From positions 62,001-126,000 of the forward strand of contig NZ_BPEV01000011.1 of the NCBI RefSeq assembly GCF_019654955.1: DNA of 64,000 nucleotides, read 5' to 3'. A program made the position numbers and the translations under genes. Below, piece after piece: positions 35,793-46,090 of the stretch. The stretch comes from Shewanella sp. KT0246 (GTDB taxonomy: Bacteria > Pseudomonadota > Gammaproteobacteria > Enterobacterales > Shewanellaceae). Under the pieces are notes generated by a model, which had not been told where the DNA came from, ran no database searches, and worked only from the letters and a program-made list of their open reading frames with translations. The number at the start of each line of letters is the position of its first letter. Position 1 is the stretch's first letter.

Positions 35793-37202
35793 ATGTCAGT
35801 TGAATCAATCCTAAAACAAATTGAAGAACTAGAAGTTAAGTTCGTAGATTTACGTTTTACAGACACTAAAGGTAAAGAGCAGCACGTCTCTATTCCTTCT
35901 CACCAAGTGAACGAAGACTTTTTTGAAGATGGCAAAATGTTCGATGGCTCATCTATCAACGGTTGGAAAGGCATCAACGAATCAGACATGGTATTAATGC
36001 CAGACCCTTCTTCTTTCTTATTAGATCCTTTTACTGAAGAAGTGACTGGTCTTATTCGTTGTGACATTTTAGAGCCTGCGACAATGACAGGTTACGAACG
36101 TGACCCACGTTCAATCGCTAAGAAAGCAGAAGAATACCTAAAGTCTACTGGTATTGCTGACACTGTATTAATTGGTCCTGAGCCAGAGTTCTTCTTATTT
36201 GACGATGTTAAGTTTGGTACTGACATGTCAGGTACTTTCGTGAAAGTTGATGCGAAAGAAGCTGCATGGAACTCAGGTACTAGCTATGAAGATGGTAACA
36301 CTGGTCACCGTCCATTCGTTAAAGGCGGTTACTTCCCAGTTGCTCCTGTTGATTCATCACAAGACATTCGTAGTGCAATGTGTCTAATTCTTGAAGAATT
36401 AGGTCAAGTAGTTGAAGCGCATCACCATGAAGTTGCTACAGCTGGTCAAAATGAAATTGCTACCCGTTTCAACACGCTTTCAAACAAAGCTGATGAAATC
36501 CAAATTATGAAGTATGTTGTGCATAACACTGCTCATGCTTACGGTAAAACAGCGACATTCATGCCAAAGCCTATTGTTGGTGATAATGGTAGTGGTATGC
36601 ACGTTCACCAATCTTTAGCTAAAGATGGCGTTAACTTATTCTCTGGCGACAAGTACGCTGGTTTAAGTGAATTAGCGCTTTACTACATTGGTGGTATCAT
36701 CAAGCATGCTCGTGCTTTGAACGCATTCACTAACCCAAGCACCAACTCATACAAGCGTCTTGTTCCACATTTCGAAGCGCCTGTAATGCTTGCTTACTCT
36801 GCACGTAACCGTAGTGCTTCAATCCGTATCCCAGTGGTACCTAGCCCTAAAGCTCGTCGTATTGAAACACGTTTCCCAGATCCAACCGCTAACCCATACT
36901 TAGCATTCTCTGCATTGCTAATGGCTGGTCTTGACGGTATCCAAAACAAGATTCACCCAGGTGAAGCAATGGATAAGGATCTATATGACCTACCTGCTGA
37001 AGAAGCGGCTGAGATCCCACAAGTTGCGACTTCATTAGAGAATGCACTAGAAAACCTAGCTGCTGATCATGAATTCTTAACTAAAGGTGATGTATTCAGT
37101 AAAGACTTTATTGAGTCTTACATTGCACTTAAGTCTGAAGAATGTGAGCAAGTATCTCGTACTACTCACCCAATGGAATTCCAACTTTACTACAGCTTAT
37201 AA
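35793..37202 (+). CDS. glnA: Glutamine synthetase type I
   Basis: A 469-residue enzyme, the same length as E. coli GlnA, making glutamine from glutamate, ammonia and ATP. Visible are [12 protein letters not shown], the catalytic [18 protein letters not shown]-type [13 protein letters not shown], the ATP region NRSASIRIP and the adenylylation loop [10 protein letters not shown] (Tyr near residue 398), so control by adenylylation is expected. GGAGG precedes the ATG. NtrC sites and a sigma-54 promoter lie upstream and a strong terminator follows. Confidence 0.98.
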   Translation: MSVESILKQIEELEVKFVDLRFTDTKGKEQHVSIPSHQVNEDFFEDGKMFDGSSINGWKGINESDMVLMPDPSSFLLDPFTEEVTGLIRCDILEPATMTGYERDPRSIAKKAEEYLKSTGIADTVLIGPEPEFFLFDDVKFGTDMSGTFVKVDAKEAAWNSGTSYEDGNTGHRPFVKGGYFPVAPVDSSQDIRSAMCLILEELGQVVEAHHHEVATAGQNEIATRFNTLSNKADEIQIMKYVVHNTAHAYGKTATFMPKPIVGDNGSGMHVHQSLAKDGVNLFSGDKYAGLSELALYYIGGIIKHARALNAFTNPSTNSYKRLVPHFEAPVMLAYSARNRSASIRIPVVPSPKARRIETRFPDPTANPYLAFSALLMAGLDGIQNKIHPGEAMDKDLYDLPAEEAAEIPQVATSLENALENLAADHEFLTKGDVFSKDFIESYIALKSEECEQVSRTTHPMEFQLYYSL

Positions 37203-37245
37203 GCCTTAGCTTAACGCTCATGTAAATCGGCCATCGGCTAAATTC

Positions 37246-37279
37246 AAAGCCCTTGATGATAATCATCAAGGGCTTTTTT
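37246..37279 (+). terminator. Terminator after glnA
   Basis: AAAGCCCTTGATGAT paired with ATCATCAAGGGCTTT, followed by a T run: a long perfect stem. Confidence 0.92.
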
Positions 37280-37494
37280 GTTGGTTGATTTTTGCTCGCC
37301 TCATTCCATGTTTAAATGTATCAACATGTATCCGATAACTTTTGGTTATGAGTTTAATAAGGATTAACAATTATTCATCTTTCATTTTAGTCACTAATAT
37401 ACGCTCCATAACAAGCGCTTACACAGTCAGGTGACTGGTAATGCAACGAGATGGGACCACTCATCCTCAAGGCTAAATTTAATGAGAGAACCAA

Positions 37495-38601
37495 ATGAAA
37501 TTATTTCAAAGCTTACTTGCCGTGTCTGTATCTGTTGCCCTCATCGGTTGTAATTCTGATAGTGGCACACCTGACTATCCTCAAGGTGGTGAGTCACGCA
37601 CCGTATCTATCGGTTTTACAGTTGATAAAGATATTAACCCTATGTCTGAAACAACTATCGCAAATCAGATGGAAAATTGTGGTTATGATTTAAAAGCAAA
37701 TAGTGAAGTTATTGAATCAAATGTGTGTATTGCAGACAACTTGACTATTGAGATTCGTGATGGCTATAAACTCGAACTTATTCATCCAAGTATTTCATCA
37801 GCTTTAGACGTTCCTGTTAGCAATAAGTGGTCGGTTGAAGGTGAGCACACAATCGCCATCGATGAGAATAACATTACAATTAAAACAGCAAATGAACATT
37901 TCAGCTTAGTATCAATTGCTAACTCTAGCCATCTTAACTATGTTGAAATTAATGGTGAACCAGCGATTGAAGATGAAGCTGCAAACTATGGGTTTGTAAC
38001 AGGCGAAACCTACTCGCTGCTACTAAATTCCCAGTTAGGTGATTACAATGATACTGATAGTGCAGATGTTAATACTCATTACCACTACTACTTATCTGAT
38101 GGTGATATTTCAATTGATGGTCCTGCTGATGAATGGGAAGGGATTAATAAACCGATTGGTGGCGAAACCCCTCCAACAGTTAGCTACTCTACGGTAAATG
38201 TTGCAACTGTAGAAAAAGTTGATGACAACACTTTAATCGTTGTTGCAGGTGATGCAGATAGCCAACCACGTACAACTAAATACCCTAACGTTTCAATGTT
38301 AGTTAACGAGTTGCCTAAAGAAGTAAGCACAACGCTAGGTTGGACAAATATATATATCTATTCCAATGAGTTTAAAGCTAACTGTCGAATTACAGTCAAA
38401 GTCGATGGTGGAAACAATACTGAATGTGACAACATGTCTGATATACAAGATAATTTAAATCTATCTGCTATCTATGACATGTTAGATGCTGAGCCTCGTA
38501 TTGATTTCATCGATGGTGTTACACGTGGAAACGTTTTTACTCGTTTATCTAATGGTTCTGAAGGCGCTTGGGGTGAAAAGGCAACTTTAACTCTTAAGTA
38601 A
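37495..38601 (+). CDS. Hypothetical lipoprotein
   Basis: A 368-residue protein with a lipoprotein signal (SVALIGC, cysteine at residue 19) and a beta-rich, Asp/Asn/Ser/Thr-rich mature region. It contains paired cysteines (MENCGYDLKANSEV, NVCIADN, ANCRITVKVDGGNNTEC) that could form disulfides. No catalytic motif or family is recognised. It has its own terminator and is not obviously in an operon. A role at the cell surface is only inferred from the anchor. Confidence 0.7.
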   Translation: MKLFQSLLAVSVSVALIGCNSDSGTPDYPQGGESRTVSIGFTVDKDINPMSETTIANQMENCGYDLKANSEVIESNVCIADNLTIEIRDGYKLELIHPSISSALDVPVSNKWSVEGEHTIAIDENNITIKTANEHFSLVSIANSSHLNYVEINGEPAIEDEAANYGFVTGETYSLLLNSQLGDYNDTDSADVNTHYHYYLSDGDISIDGPADEWEGINKPIGGETPPTVSYSTVNVATVEKVDDNTLIVVAGDADSQPRTTKYPNVSMLVNELPKEVSTTLGWTNIYIYSNEFKANCRITVKVDGGNNTECDNMSDIQDNLNLSAIYDMLDAEPRIDFIDGVTRGNVFTRLSNGSEGAWGEKATLTLK

Positions 38602-38625
38602 ACTTAAGACATATAACAAAAACTG

Positions 38626-38649
38626 AAGCCTGCAATTGCAGGCTTTTAG
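38626..38649 (+). terminator. Terminator after the lipoprotein gene
   Basis: AAGCCTGCAATTGCAGGCTT, a ten-bp self-complementary stem, then TTAG. A very similar stem follows the large repeat protein gene at 42 kb. Confidence 0.8.
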
Positions 38650-38697
38650 TTTATTAATAAATCCAGTGTTTAACCTTTGGTTGCTCTCGCCCATTAC

Positions 38698-39636
38698 CTA
38701 AATTAATGGGCTTTTTTTGGCTTCAGTAAAGGTGTTTTTAATGATTTGTTCTAGCCATTGAGTTAATGGATTTTGACGGTTCTTGTAATGTGAGTAACTC
38801 TTGATTTTCTGATTGAGAATCTTGCTGTCTATTTGAGCCTCAATAGCGCGTAATTGAGGGTAATCATCCATATCAAGAAAACCAGACAAAGGCGCAATCA
38901 TGTCTGAATGCAATACAGTATCAATGACAGCAGAAGGCAGCTCTGATCGAAACTTAATGCGATTCTCGAAACCATGTTTGTTGAATACCTGTTGAGCAAC
39001 GGATTGCCGATAATTCCAATCTGACGTTAAAATAGTCGCAAAATCAAAGCTAGCAGCTTCTTTCAGGCTAATTTTAGCTCCTTTGTAAGGGTGCCCATTA
39101 CGTACGTAAGTCACAAACTTGTCCTCAGCGAGGTCTTTTTCTGAAATATCACTTGGCAGGTCAATCACTTCATAATTAACCCCTAAATGTAACTTGTCAC
39201 TCTGAATATATGCCAATGTATTACTCGACCAGTTATACATTTGCACATTGCAGTTCGGCGCCTCAATTGAAATTGCTCGATAAATTTTACTGCCCATACT
39301 GCTTAACAAAAATGGTGACATGGCAATATAAATGGCTTCGGTTAAGTCTTCGGAATTAAATTGATTGGCACTGTTAATCGCAATTTCAAGGTTTTGGTAG
39401 ATTGGGCTAGCACTTCTATAAAGCTTGTCAGCAAATGATGTAGGCTCAAGGCCAGTAGATATTTTCACAAACAACTCTTCATCAAAATGATGGCGAAGCT
39501 TCTGTAGAGATTTACTGATAGCGGGTTGGGTGACGAATAAACGATTGGCGGTTAAACGCATATTTCGTTCTTGGTACAAAATGAAAAAGACATGTAACAG
39601 GTTCAAATCAAGGTTCTGAAATAAATTTTTAGCCAT
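38698..39636 (-). CDS. LysR-family transcriptional regulator
   Basis: A 312-residue LysR-type regulator. The helix-turn-helix reads LTANRLFVTQPAISKSLQKL (about residues 25-45), with LDLNLLHVFFILYQERN before it. The effector domain is less conserved. The ATG at 39636 is favoured by AAAGG seven bases upstream; a five-residue extension is possible. It is divergent from the large exported repeat protein gene and may control it; the target and inducer are unknown. Confidence 0.85.
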   Translation of the reverse strand: MAKNLFQNLDLNLLHVFFILYQERNMRLTANRLFVTQPAISKSLQKLRHHFDEELFVKISTGLEPTSFADKLYRSASPIYQNLEIAINSANQFNSEDLTEAIYIAMSPFLLSSMGSKIYRAISIEAPNCNVQMYNWSSNTLAYIQSDKLHLGVNYEVIDLPSDISEKDLAEDKFVTYVRNGHPYKGAKISLKEAASFDFATILTSDWNYRQSVAQQVFNKHGFENRIKFRSELPSAVIDTVLHSDMIAPLSGFLDMDDYPQLRAIEAQIDSKILNQKIKSYSHYKNRQNPLTQWLEQIIKNTFTEAKKSPLI

Positions 39637-39852
39637 GGTTTTGCCTTTCATTTTGCTGGTGAATCTAATCTAGCAGTTATCCTCTACTTATCTCAATTTA
39701 TAGTTGTATTTTATAAAGATTTTTCCCTTTTGCGGTTAATTGTCGGTATATTAATTGTGCAATCAAATGGATTAATCGTTGCTACAGTTTGCAGCTAATT
39801 CAGCATAGCCCGTTATACTCAATATTACGCCAGCTAAGACTAAGGAAGGATA

Positions 39853-42078
39853 ATGATTAATTACGCCAGTCATCGATGGTTTCATAAGCTTTGCATTAGC
39901 TTGACGCTTTGGATTTGTTCCTTTTCTGCAATGGCTCTCGAATGGCCTCAAGAAGTCGAAACTAAGCTAGGTACGTTAGTGGTATATCAGCCACAACCAG
40001 AGTCTCTTAATGGCAATGTATTGCAAAGTCGTGCTGCTATGTCGTTTGAAGTGAAAGACCAAGCAGACCCAGTATTTGGCGCTTTTTGGTTTAGTGCCAG
40101 AATAGATACTAATGACGATGTCACCACTGTGCGTAATATTCAAGTTACTGAAGTCCGCTGGCCATCTTCAACAGAGGAAGATCAACAAACCTTTACGGAT
40201 ACAGTGTCTGAAGCATTGGCAGAGACGCGATTTGAAATCTCGATGGATCGCTTATCTGCTAGTTTAGAAACGGCTGACCAAGTTAAACGCAGTTTAGATA
40301 ACATTAAAAACGATGCTCCTGATATTCTCTTTAGCACTAAGCTCAGCGTATTGTTGTCCTATGATGGTGAGCCACAATTTAGAGAAATTGAAAATAGTCC
40401 TTATGAACGTATTCTTAATACGCCTTTTGCAGTTGCTCGTGATACTCAATCAAAGAAACTTTATTTAAGCAGTGGCACGTATTGGTACGTTGCGGACGAT
40501 CCAATGGGGCCTTGGCAAGTGACTCTTTACCCTCCAGAAGATTTGGTCAGTATGGTGAATACAGATGAAGATGAACCTGCAAAAAGCACGGCTAATGCGC
40601 CGCACATTATTACCGCTGATAAACCAACTGAACTTGTTGCTACTGATGGTTCGCCTAATTGGCAGAGCTTGATTGACGGTAAATTACTTTATGTAGCCAA
40701 CACAGAAACAGCATGGATTCGCGAAACGACATCAGGTGATATGTATGTATTGTTGTCTGGTCGTTGGTTTAAGTCTAAGAAACAAGCAGGCCCTTGGGCC
40801 TTTGTGAGAGGTGATAAGTTACCTGACAGCTTTAATGATATTCCACCTGAGTCAGATATTGGTGGCCTGAGAGTATCAGTTGCTGGCACTGATGAAGCAA
40901 ATCAAGCAATGTTAGATGCGCAAATTCCGCAAACTGCAGCGATTAAACGCGATGAAGCTAAGCTTGAAGTGGAATATGATGGCGAACCTAAATTTGAAGC
41001 AGTAACGGGCACTTCAGTCTCCTATGCCGTTAATACTTCAACTCAAGTATTATTGATTAATAAGGTGTATTACGCAGTCGATAATGGTGTGTGGTTTACT
41101 TCTGCATCCGCAAAAGGTCCGTGGATTGTAGCTGATGACATTCCTAACGAAGAAATAGCGCAAATACCAGCTAGTTCACCTGTTTACAACACTACCTATG
41201 TGCAAGTTTATGATTCGACTCCTGAGGTCGTGTATGTCGGTTATACCCCAGGTTATATGTGGTCGTATCCATATTATGGTGTACCTATTTATGGGACAGG
41301 TTGGTATTACCCACCATATTGGGGACGGTATTATTACCCTCGTCCGCCGACTTGGGGTTTACATGTAGGTTATAACCCATGGACAGGTTGGAATGTCGGT
41401 GTAAGTTGGAGCAACGGCTTCTTCCGCGCAGGTGTCGTGTGGGGTGGTGGGTATGGATACCATAGACCTTATCGTTGTTGTGGTGGTTATTATGGTGGTG
41501 GCTATCGCCGACCTGTAGTGATTAACACAGGTGATATCAACATTGGTAACAGTATTAGTGTGGGCAACCGTACCAATATTTCTAATCGTATGAATTCGAC
41601 TAATATTAATGGCAACAAAATTGGTAAGCAGAATAACTTGTATAATCGTCCTGCGACTCGCGATAGGTTAGCAAGCCCTGCGGTTGCGAACAAAAACTTC
41701 AAGAAGGCGACTCACAATAAGAATCGCACCAATGATGTTTTTGCCGATAAGCATGGTAATGTTGCTCGTGATAATCAAGGAAAGTGGGAAAACCGCAGTG
41801 ACGGTAAATGGAATACTGCCCCATCGACTCGTGATGTGAGTAAACCGACTAATTTGAATAAGCCGAGCAATATCAGTAAACCGAGCAATATCAGCAAACC
41901 AAGTACGATGCCTTCTTCGCGTCCTACGACGATGCCTTCAACGAGGCCTTCTAACATGAACAATTCAATCAATCGCAGTCGCCCAAGCGGTGGCTTTGAT
42001 CATCAAAGCTTGAATCGTTCTCGTCAAGCCCGTCAATCAGGAATGGCGCGTGAAGGACGAAGTCGTGGACATCGTTAA
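39853..42078 (+). CDS. Large exported protein with internal repeats and basic tail
   Basis: A 741-residue protein with a signal peptide ending AMA. Residues about 170-430 hold three related blocks of 60-75 residues, each ending in a GPW motif (ADDPMGPW, SKKQAGPW, SASAKGPW) and two starting YDGEPxF; the blocks also share TWY/WYVA-like or WF aromatic cores. Residues about 460-545 are very rich in Tyr, Trp, Gly and Pro. The last 190 residues are basic, with Asn/Lys/Pro/Ser repeats (NKPSNISKPSNISKPS). Similar proteins are sometimes named carbohydrate-binding in databases; I cannot confirm that. Surface or matrix location is inferred. Confidence 0.65.
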   Translation: MINYASHRWFHKLCISLTLWICSFSAMALEWPQEVETKLGTLVVYQPQPESLNGNVLQSRAAMSFEVKDQADPVFGAFWFSARIDTNDDVTTVRNIQVTEVRWPSSTEEDQQTFTDTVSEALAETRFEISMDRLSASLETADQVKRSLDNIKNDAPDILFSTKLSVLLSYDGEPQFREIENSPYERILNTPFAVARDTQSKKLYLSSGTYWYVADDPMGPWQVTLYPPEDLVSMVNTDEDEPAKSTANAPHIITADKPTELVATDGSPNWQSLIDGKLLYVANTETAWIRETTSGDMYVLLSGRWFKSKKQAGPWAFVRGDKLPDSFNDIPPESDIGGLRVSVAGTDEANQAMLDAQIPQTAAIKRDEAKLEVEYDGEPKFEAVTGTSVSYAVNTSTQVLLINKVYYAVDNGVWFTSASAKGPWIVADDIPNEEIAQIPASSPVYNTTYVQVYDSTPEVVYVGYTPGYMWSYPYYGVPIYGTGWYYPPYWGRYYYPRPPTWGLHVGYNPWTGWNVGVSWSNGFFRAGVVWGGGYGYHRPYRCCGGYYGGGYRRPVVINTGDINIGNSISVGNRTNISNRMNSTNINGNKIGKQNNLYNRPATRDRLASPAVANKNFKKATHNKNRTNDVFADKHGNVARDNQGKWENRSDGKWNTAPSTRDVSKPTNLNKPSNISKPSNISKPSTMPSSRPTTMPSTRPSNMNNSINRSRPSGGFDHQSLNRSRQARQSGMAREGRSRGHR

Positions 42079-42106
42079 CGTGTGCTTTAATTAGTGCATG
42101 GTCAAA

Positions 42107-42133
42107 TAAGCCTGCAAGTTGCAGGCTTTTTTA
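42107..42133 (+). terminator. Terminator after the repeat protein gene
   Basis: AAGCCTGCAA, GTT-like centre and TTGCAGGCTT form a stem followed by TTTTTA. Confidence 0.85.
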
Positions 42134-42189
42134 TTATTCTGACTATTAAGTACAACATTTAGCTACACAATATTATATGGAACATATTT

Positions 42190-43407
42190 ATGTGGAATGC
42201 CCTTAGCGCTTATCGTTCATCAATCATCTTATTATCAGCACTGATGCTCGGCGGATTATTGGGTTTTACGTTCCCAGAGTTGGCTATAAAGCTTAAGCCT
42301 ATAGGGCAAATATTTTTAAATTTGTTATTCATGATTATTGTGCCGTTAGTTGCGGTTAGCGTGATGTCGTCAATTGCAAAGATGACCGACTTAAAGAAAC
42401 TTGGCTCTATACTGGCAACGATCATGGGCGTATCAGTGGTCATGGCAATGGTGCCCGCGATTGGCATTGTGTTGTTAGCAATAGCGTATGATCCTGCTCA
42501 AGGCGTGACGTTGGAATTAAAAGATACTGTTGAGGTTGCTGGCAGCATGGATTTTGTTAGCTTACTGACGACTAACGACTTTGTTGGCTTACTATCAAAA
42601 TCCAACATTTTGGCACTCATTATCATGTCGGTGATAAGTGGGATAGCGATTGGACAGTCAGGTGAAGATGGTCGAAAGGTTTCAGCGTTACTTGATAGTC
42701 TGAACACCGTCATCATGAAGATTGTTTCAATATTAATGTTTGTCGCTCCAATCGGTTTAGGGGCATATTTTGCTGCCACTATGGCGAGCCAAGATGCAGA
42801 GCTAATGGGAACATTTGCGAGAGCTGTTGGACTATTTTTAGTGGCAACCTTAGTTTATCTCACATTAGGTTCAACCGTTTATGCTTGGCTTGGTGGTGGA
42901 GTTTCGGGCGTTAAGCGGTTTTGGCAAAACATGCTTGAACCTGCTGTAACAGCATTAGGGACAAGTTCATCCCTGGCCACTCTACCAGTCAATTTAAGAA
43001 GCGCGGGTAAAATGGGGCTAAACGAACAAATAGCCGAAATTAGTTTGCCTTTATTAGTTAATCTCAATAAAGGTGGCGCCGCGATGATTACTGCGCTTAA
43101 GATCGTATTTATTTATTCGCTATTAGGCATGGAGTTCACCAGTGATGTATTTATGCTGACCATATTGATCTCTGTTCTATCAGCATTTGTTATCGGCGGT
43201 GTGCCAGGTGGCGCTTTTCTTGGAGAGATATTTATTGTCACCACGTTAGGTTTACCATTAGAAGTGATCCCTATTCTTGTGGTTTTAGGTGCGATAACTG
43301 ATGCTGCGTCAACCGTGATTAATGTGGTGCATGATCTGACTGCCACTCAAATTATTGAGCGGATTAATGGTAAATACTATCAAACAGCGGATATGCCAGA
43401 AGAGTAA
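42190..43407 (+). CDS. Dicarboxylate/amino-acid:cation symporter
   Basis: A 405-residue protein of the DAACS family (GltP/DctA/SstT type) with eight membrane helices and two re-entrant loops. The serine-rich hairpin AVTALGTSSSLATLPVNLR and the later motif NLNKGGAAMITALK and GVPGGAFLGE are recognisable. Such carriers import glutamate, aspartate, serine/threonine or C4-dicarboxylates with protons or sodium; the substrate cannot be fixed here. No strong ribosome site is seen before the ATG. It appears monocistronic. Confidence 0.85.
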   Translation: MWNALSAYRSSIILLSALMLGGLLGFTFPELAIKLKPIGQIFLNLLFMIIVPLVAVSVMSSIAKMTDLKKLGSILATIMGVSVVMAMVPAIGIVLLAIAYDPAQGVTLELKDTVEVAGSMDFVSLLTTNDFVGLLSKSNILALIIMSVISGIAIGQSGEDGRKVSALLDSLNTVIMKIVSILMFVAPIGLGAYFAATMASQDAELMGTFARAVGLFLVATLVYLTLGSTVYAWLGGGVSGVKRFWQNMLEPAVTALGTSSSLATLPVNLRSAGKMGLNEQIAEISLPLLVNLNKGGAAMITALKIVFIYSLLGMEFTSDVFMLTILISVLSAFVIGGVPGGAFLGEIFIVTTLGLPLEVIPILVVLGAITDAASTVINVVHDLTATQIIERINGKYYQTADMPEE

Positions 43408-43733
43408 CTCACTGTTAGCTTATCGCAGCTGGCTATTTGCTAAAGTCATAATATCAACACCGTCGCCTTGGGCTACGGTGTTTTTGTTTAAGTCGCTATT
43501 TACCGTCAACTTTCATACTCAAATAATTTCAATAATACCTTTTAGAGTAACTATTCTGTTTTAAAAGCTAATAGTTGAACAGTCTTTGAGCGTATGTAAC
43601 AATGCGCCCCTTGTTTTGTAACAATTGTTTTCAATTTGAAACAGGTAACTTAGCAAGTGTTTGTTACTCGTTTAGATAATTAAAAACGTCACGATAAAAC
43701 GTATTGATACGATAACCCGAGCATGGAATCTCA
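43408..43733. other. Intergenic region with a terminator
   Basis: AACACCGT and ACGGTGTT (43456-43486) with a following T run terminate the symporter gene. The rest is A/T rich, probably holding the promoter of the diguanylate cyclase gene. I see no gene in it. Confidence 0.6.
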
Positions 43734-45329
43734 ATGAAATTACCGTTTCGCCATTTGTTATTTTTGGTGATGATATTAACGTCACTTATCCCTATTACTG
43801 CAATTTCATTTTGGTCCGCGAATTCAGCTCTCGAAAACGAATACAACATGGTGCATGACAAGCATTTGTTGCTTGCCCAAAACATCACTAAAGCATTGAA
43901 CCGTTATGCAATGGATGCTTTGGCAATTTTCACCTCTGTCACTAACATTAGCCTGCAACAAGCTAATCAGGAACAGGGTATTGCTGAGGAGATGTTTAGT
44001 TTATTAAGCACCATTGATGTGGTATCTATTGGAGTGTTTGATCAGCACGGTCAACGCGAAACCGTGGTATATGGCTCAGAACAATCCCAACCTCACAGTT
44101 TGACCGATTCGGTTAATTCATTCGATTTATCTAATTTATCACAAGCTCATTTTACGCCTATTCATAAAGAAGGCGTTGTGCAGCCGACCTTGTATATGAT
44201 CCGTCAAACTACCGATAACCGCATTTGGTTAGCCACAATGCACGCGACTTATATTAAGCAATTACAATCAGCCATTATGTTTGGTCAAAAAGGTCACGCT
44301 GCCATTGTGGATCAGCAGGGCAATGTGTTGGCTCATCCTAATGTTCAGTGGCAGGCCGAGGCTAAAAACATTAGCAAGGTGAGTATCGTGCAGCAAATGA
44401 TGAATGGTGAAAGCGGAGTTAGTCAGTTTTATTCTCCAGCGGTAAAAGCTGACATGATTGCAGGTTTTGATGTTGTGCCTCTCACGGGGTGGGGGGTGAT
44501 GATCCCACAACCCATAGTGGAGCTCGATCAACGTGCGTTTGTCGTGATTAAATTTACCCTATTGGTGGCATTAATTTCACTGCTTGTTTGTAGCATATTT
44601 AGTTGGTGGATTGTTGGACTGATTACTCGACCAATTGATATTTTAACAGCTAAAACTCGTGGCATTACCGATGAAGTTAGAGACATTCATCGTCACCCTC
44701 GGGGCATTCATACTGCTGAATTTGCCAAGCTATTTGATAGTTTTAGGCAAATGTCTTTAGAGATTAAAAACGGACGCGAAGAGTTAGAAGTTAGAGTGGC
44801 AGATCGCACTGCTGATTTAGCTGAAGCGCAAGCCAAAGCTTTACATCTAGCGAATCATGATACCGTTACAGGTTTAGCAAATAGAGTGGCAATTAGAGGT
44901 GAAATTGAATCGCTATTGCAGCAGAAAAAGCACTTTTCACTATTATTTATTGATTTAGACGGCTTTAAAAGTGTTAACGATAGACATGGTCATCGAGTCG
45001 GTGATGAGCTACTCAAATCATTAGCAGATAAAGCGAATAAGCATCTATTTATTCACGATATTCTTGCCAGATATGGCGGAGATGAATTTGTAGTATTACT
45101 GCCGAGTATGGATTCTACTACCGCAGCACAGTGTGCTGCTGAAAAGTTACTGCAGCTTTTCTCTGAGCCAGTGATTATTGAAGACAAAGTGATTGCGATT
45201 AGTGCTTGTATTGGTGTGGCATTATCGACCGGTTTAGATAAAGATACTGATAGTTTGATCCATCGTGCTGACACTGCGATGTACCTCGCTAAACATCAAG
45301 GCAAAAACAAAGTGATGGTGGCGAGTTAG
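43734..45329 (+). CDS. Membrane diguanylate cyclase with sensor domain
   Basis: A 531-residue protein: membrane helix (about residues 8-28), a periplasmic dCache-like sensor (30-280), a second helix (265-300), HAMP, and a C-terminal GGDEF domain. The active site is intact ([12 protein letters not shown]), with the substrate region [21 protein letters not shown], so it should make cyclic di-GMP from GTP. The product-inhibition RxxD site five residues upstream is not kept (FIHD), so feedback control is probably absent. It lies near pilin and lateral-flagellar genes; a motility or attachment role is inferred. Confidence 0.9.
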   Translation: MKLPFRHLLFLVMILTSLIPITAISFWSANSALENEYNMVHDKHLLLAQNITKALNRYAMDALAIFTSVTNISLQQANQEQGIAEEMFSLLSTIDVVSIGVFDQHGQRETVVYGSEQSQPHSLTDSVNSFDLSNLSQAHFTPIHKEGVVQPTLYMIRQTTDNRIWLATMHATYIKQLQSAIMFGQKGHAAIVDQQGNVLAHPNVQWQAEAKNISKVSIVQQMMNGESGVSQFYSPAVKADMIAGFDVVPLTGWGVMIPQPIVELDQRAFVVIKFTLLVALISLLVCSIFSWWIVGLITRPIDILTAKTRGITDEVRDIHRHPRGIHTAEFAKLFDSFRQMSLEIKNGREELEVRVADRTADLAEAQAKALHLANHDTVTGLANRVAIRGEIESLLQQKKHFSLLFIDLDGFKSVNDRHGHRVGDELLKSLADKANKHLFIHDILARYGGDEFVVLLPSMDSTTAAQCAAEKLLQLFSEPVIIEDKVIAISACIGVALSTGLDKDTDSLIHRADTAMYLAKHQGKNKVMVAS

Positions 45330-45397
45330 TCAATGTAATAAGCAACTATGTACTAGAATCTATATTAAATGATATATCAGTATTATTAGGAGGTTAT

Positions 45398-45955
45398 ATG
45401 GGGAAAAACTTTGCTGTATATAAGGTTACTGATAACAATGAAATCTCAACTTCACTTTTTATGAAACCTCCCCAATATCACTCAGGTGGTTTTACCCTAA
45501 TTGAGCTGGTTGTAGTGATTATTATTTTAGCGGTACTCGCTGTGATTGCTGCCCCAAAGTTTATTACCCTAAAAGAAGATGCCTATGCTAGCCAAATGCA
45601 AGGGGTGTCAGGGGCAATTAGTAGTGCCAAATATTTAATCTATTCGGCTTGTGTGTTAAGTCAAGATTGCGATGAAACAGAAGGGCCAGGTACCGGAAAT
45701 ACGATCGAGGTAGAAGGGCAAAACATAACTCTAGCTTATGGTTACCCGAGACATACAAATGCTGGCATTGCTCGTGCTATTAATATCGTTGATGGTGACG
45801 ATTTTGAAATTACCACATATAACATTGCGGGGCGCGCTGGATTACGGATTAGACCTGCGGCAGATTATTCAGTGAATGACTGCGAAATCCGTTACTCCGA
45901 ACCACAGGCAGTAGCAGAAACTCCAGTAGTCGAAAGAGACTTAGCTGGTTGTTAA
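45398..45955 (+). CDS. Type IV pilin-like protein with a long leader
   Basis: A 185-residue prepilin. The prepilin peptidase site and hydrophobic helix are [20 protein letters not shown], with the conserved Glu at mature position 5, followed by [19 protein letters not shown], as in MSHA-type pilins. The leader is about 33 residues, far longer than the usual 6-15. AGGAGGTTAT precedes the ATG at the right spacing, so the long leader is probably real. Four cysteines could make disulfides. No pilus assembly genes are adjacent, so it would depend on machinery elsewhere. Confidence 0.82.
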   Translation: MGKNFAVYKVTDNNEISTSLFMKPPQYHSGGFTLIELVVVIIILAVLAVIAAPKFITLKEDAYASQMQGVSGAISSAKYLIYSACVLSQDCDETEGPGTGNTIEVEGQNITLAYGYPRHTNAGIARAINIVDGDDFEITTYNIAGRAGLRIRPAADYSVNDCEIRYSEPQAVAETPVVERDLAGC

Positions 45956-46090
45956 TGCCCCTCTTAAATTGATTGTTTTATTCACTTTCAGTCAGTAAGT
46001 TTATGTAACCAAGTTGGCTAATATTTTAGTTTAGATATGGAAGCTTCTTTAAATACTCAGGTGACCCCTGTGAAATGGAATTTTTAGTTA

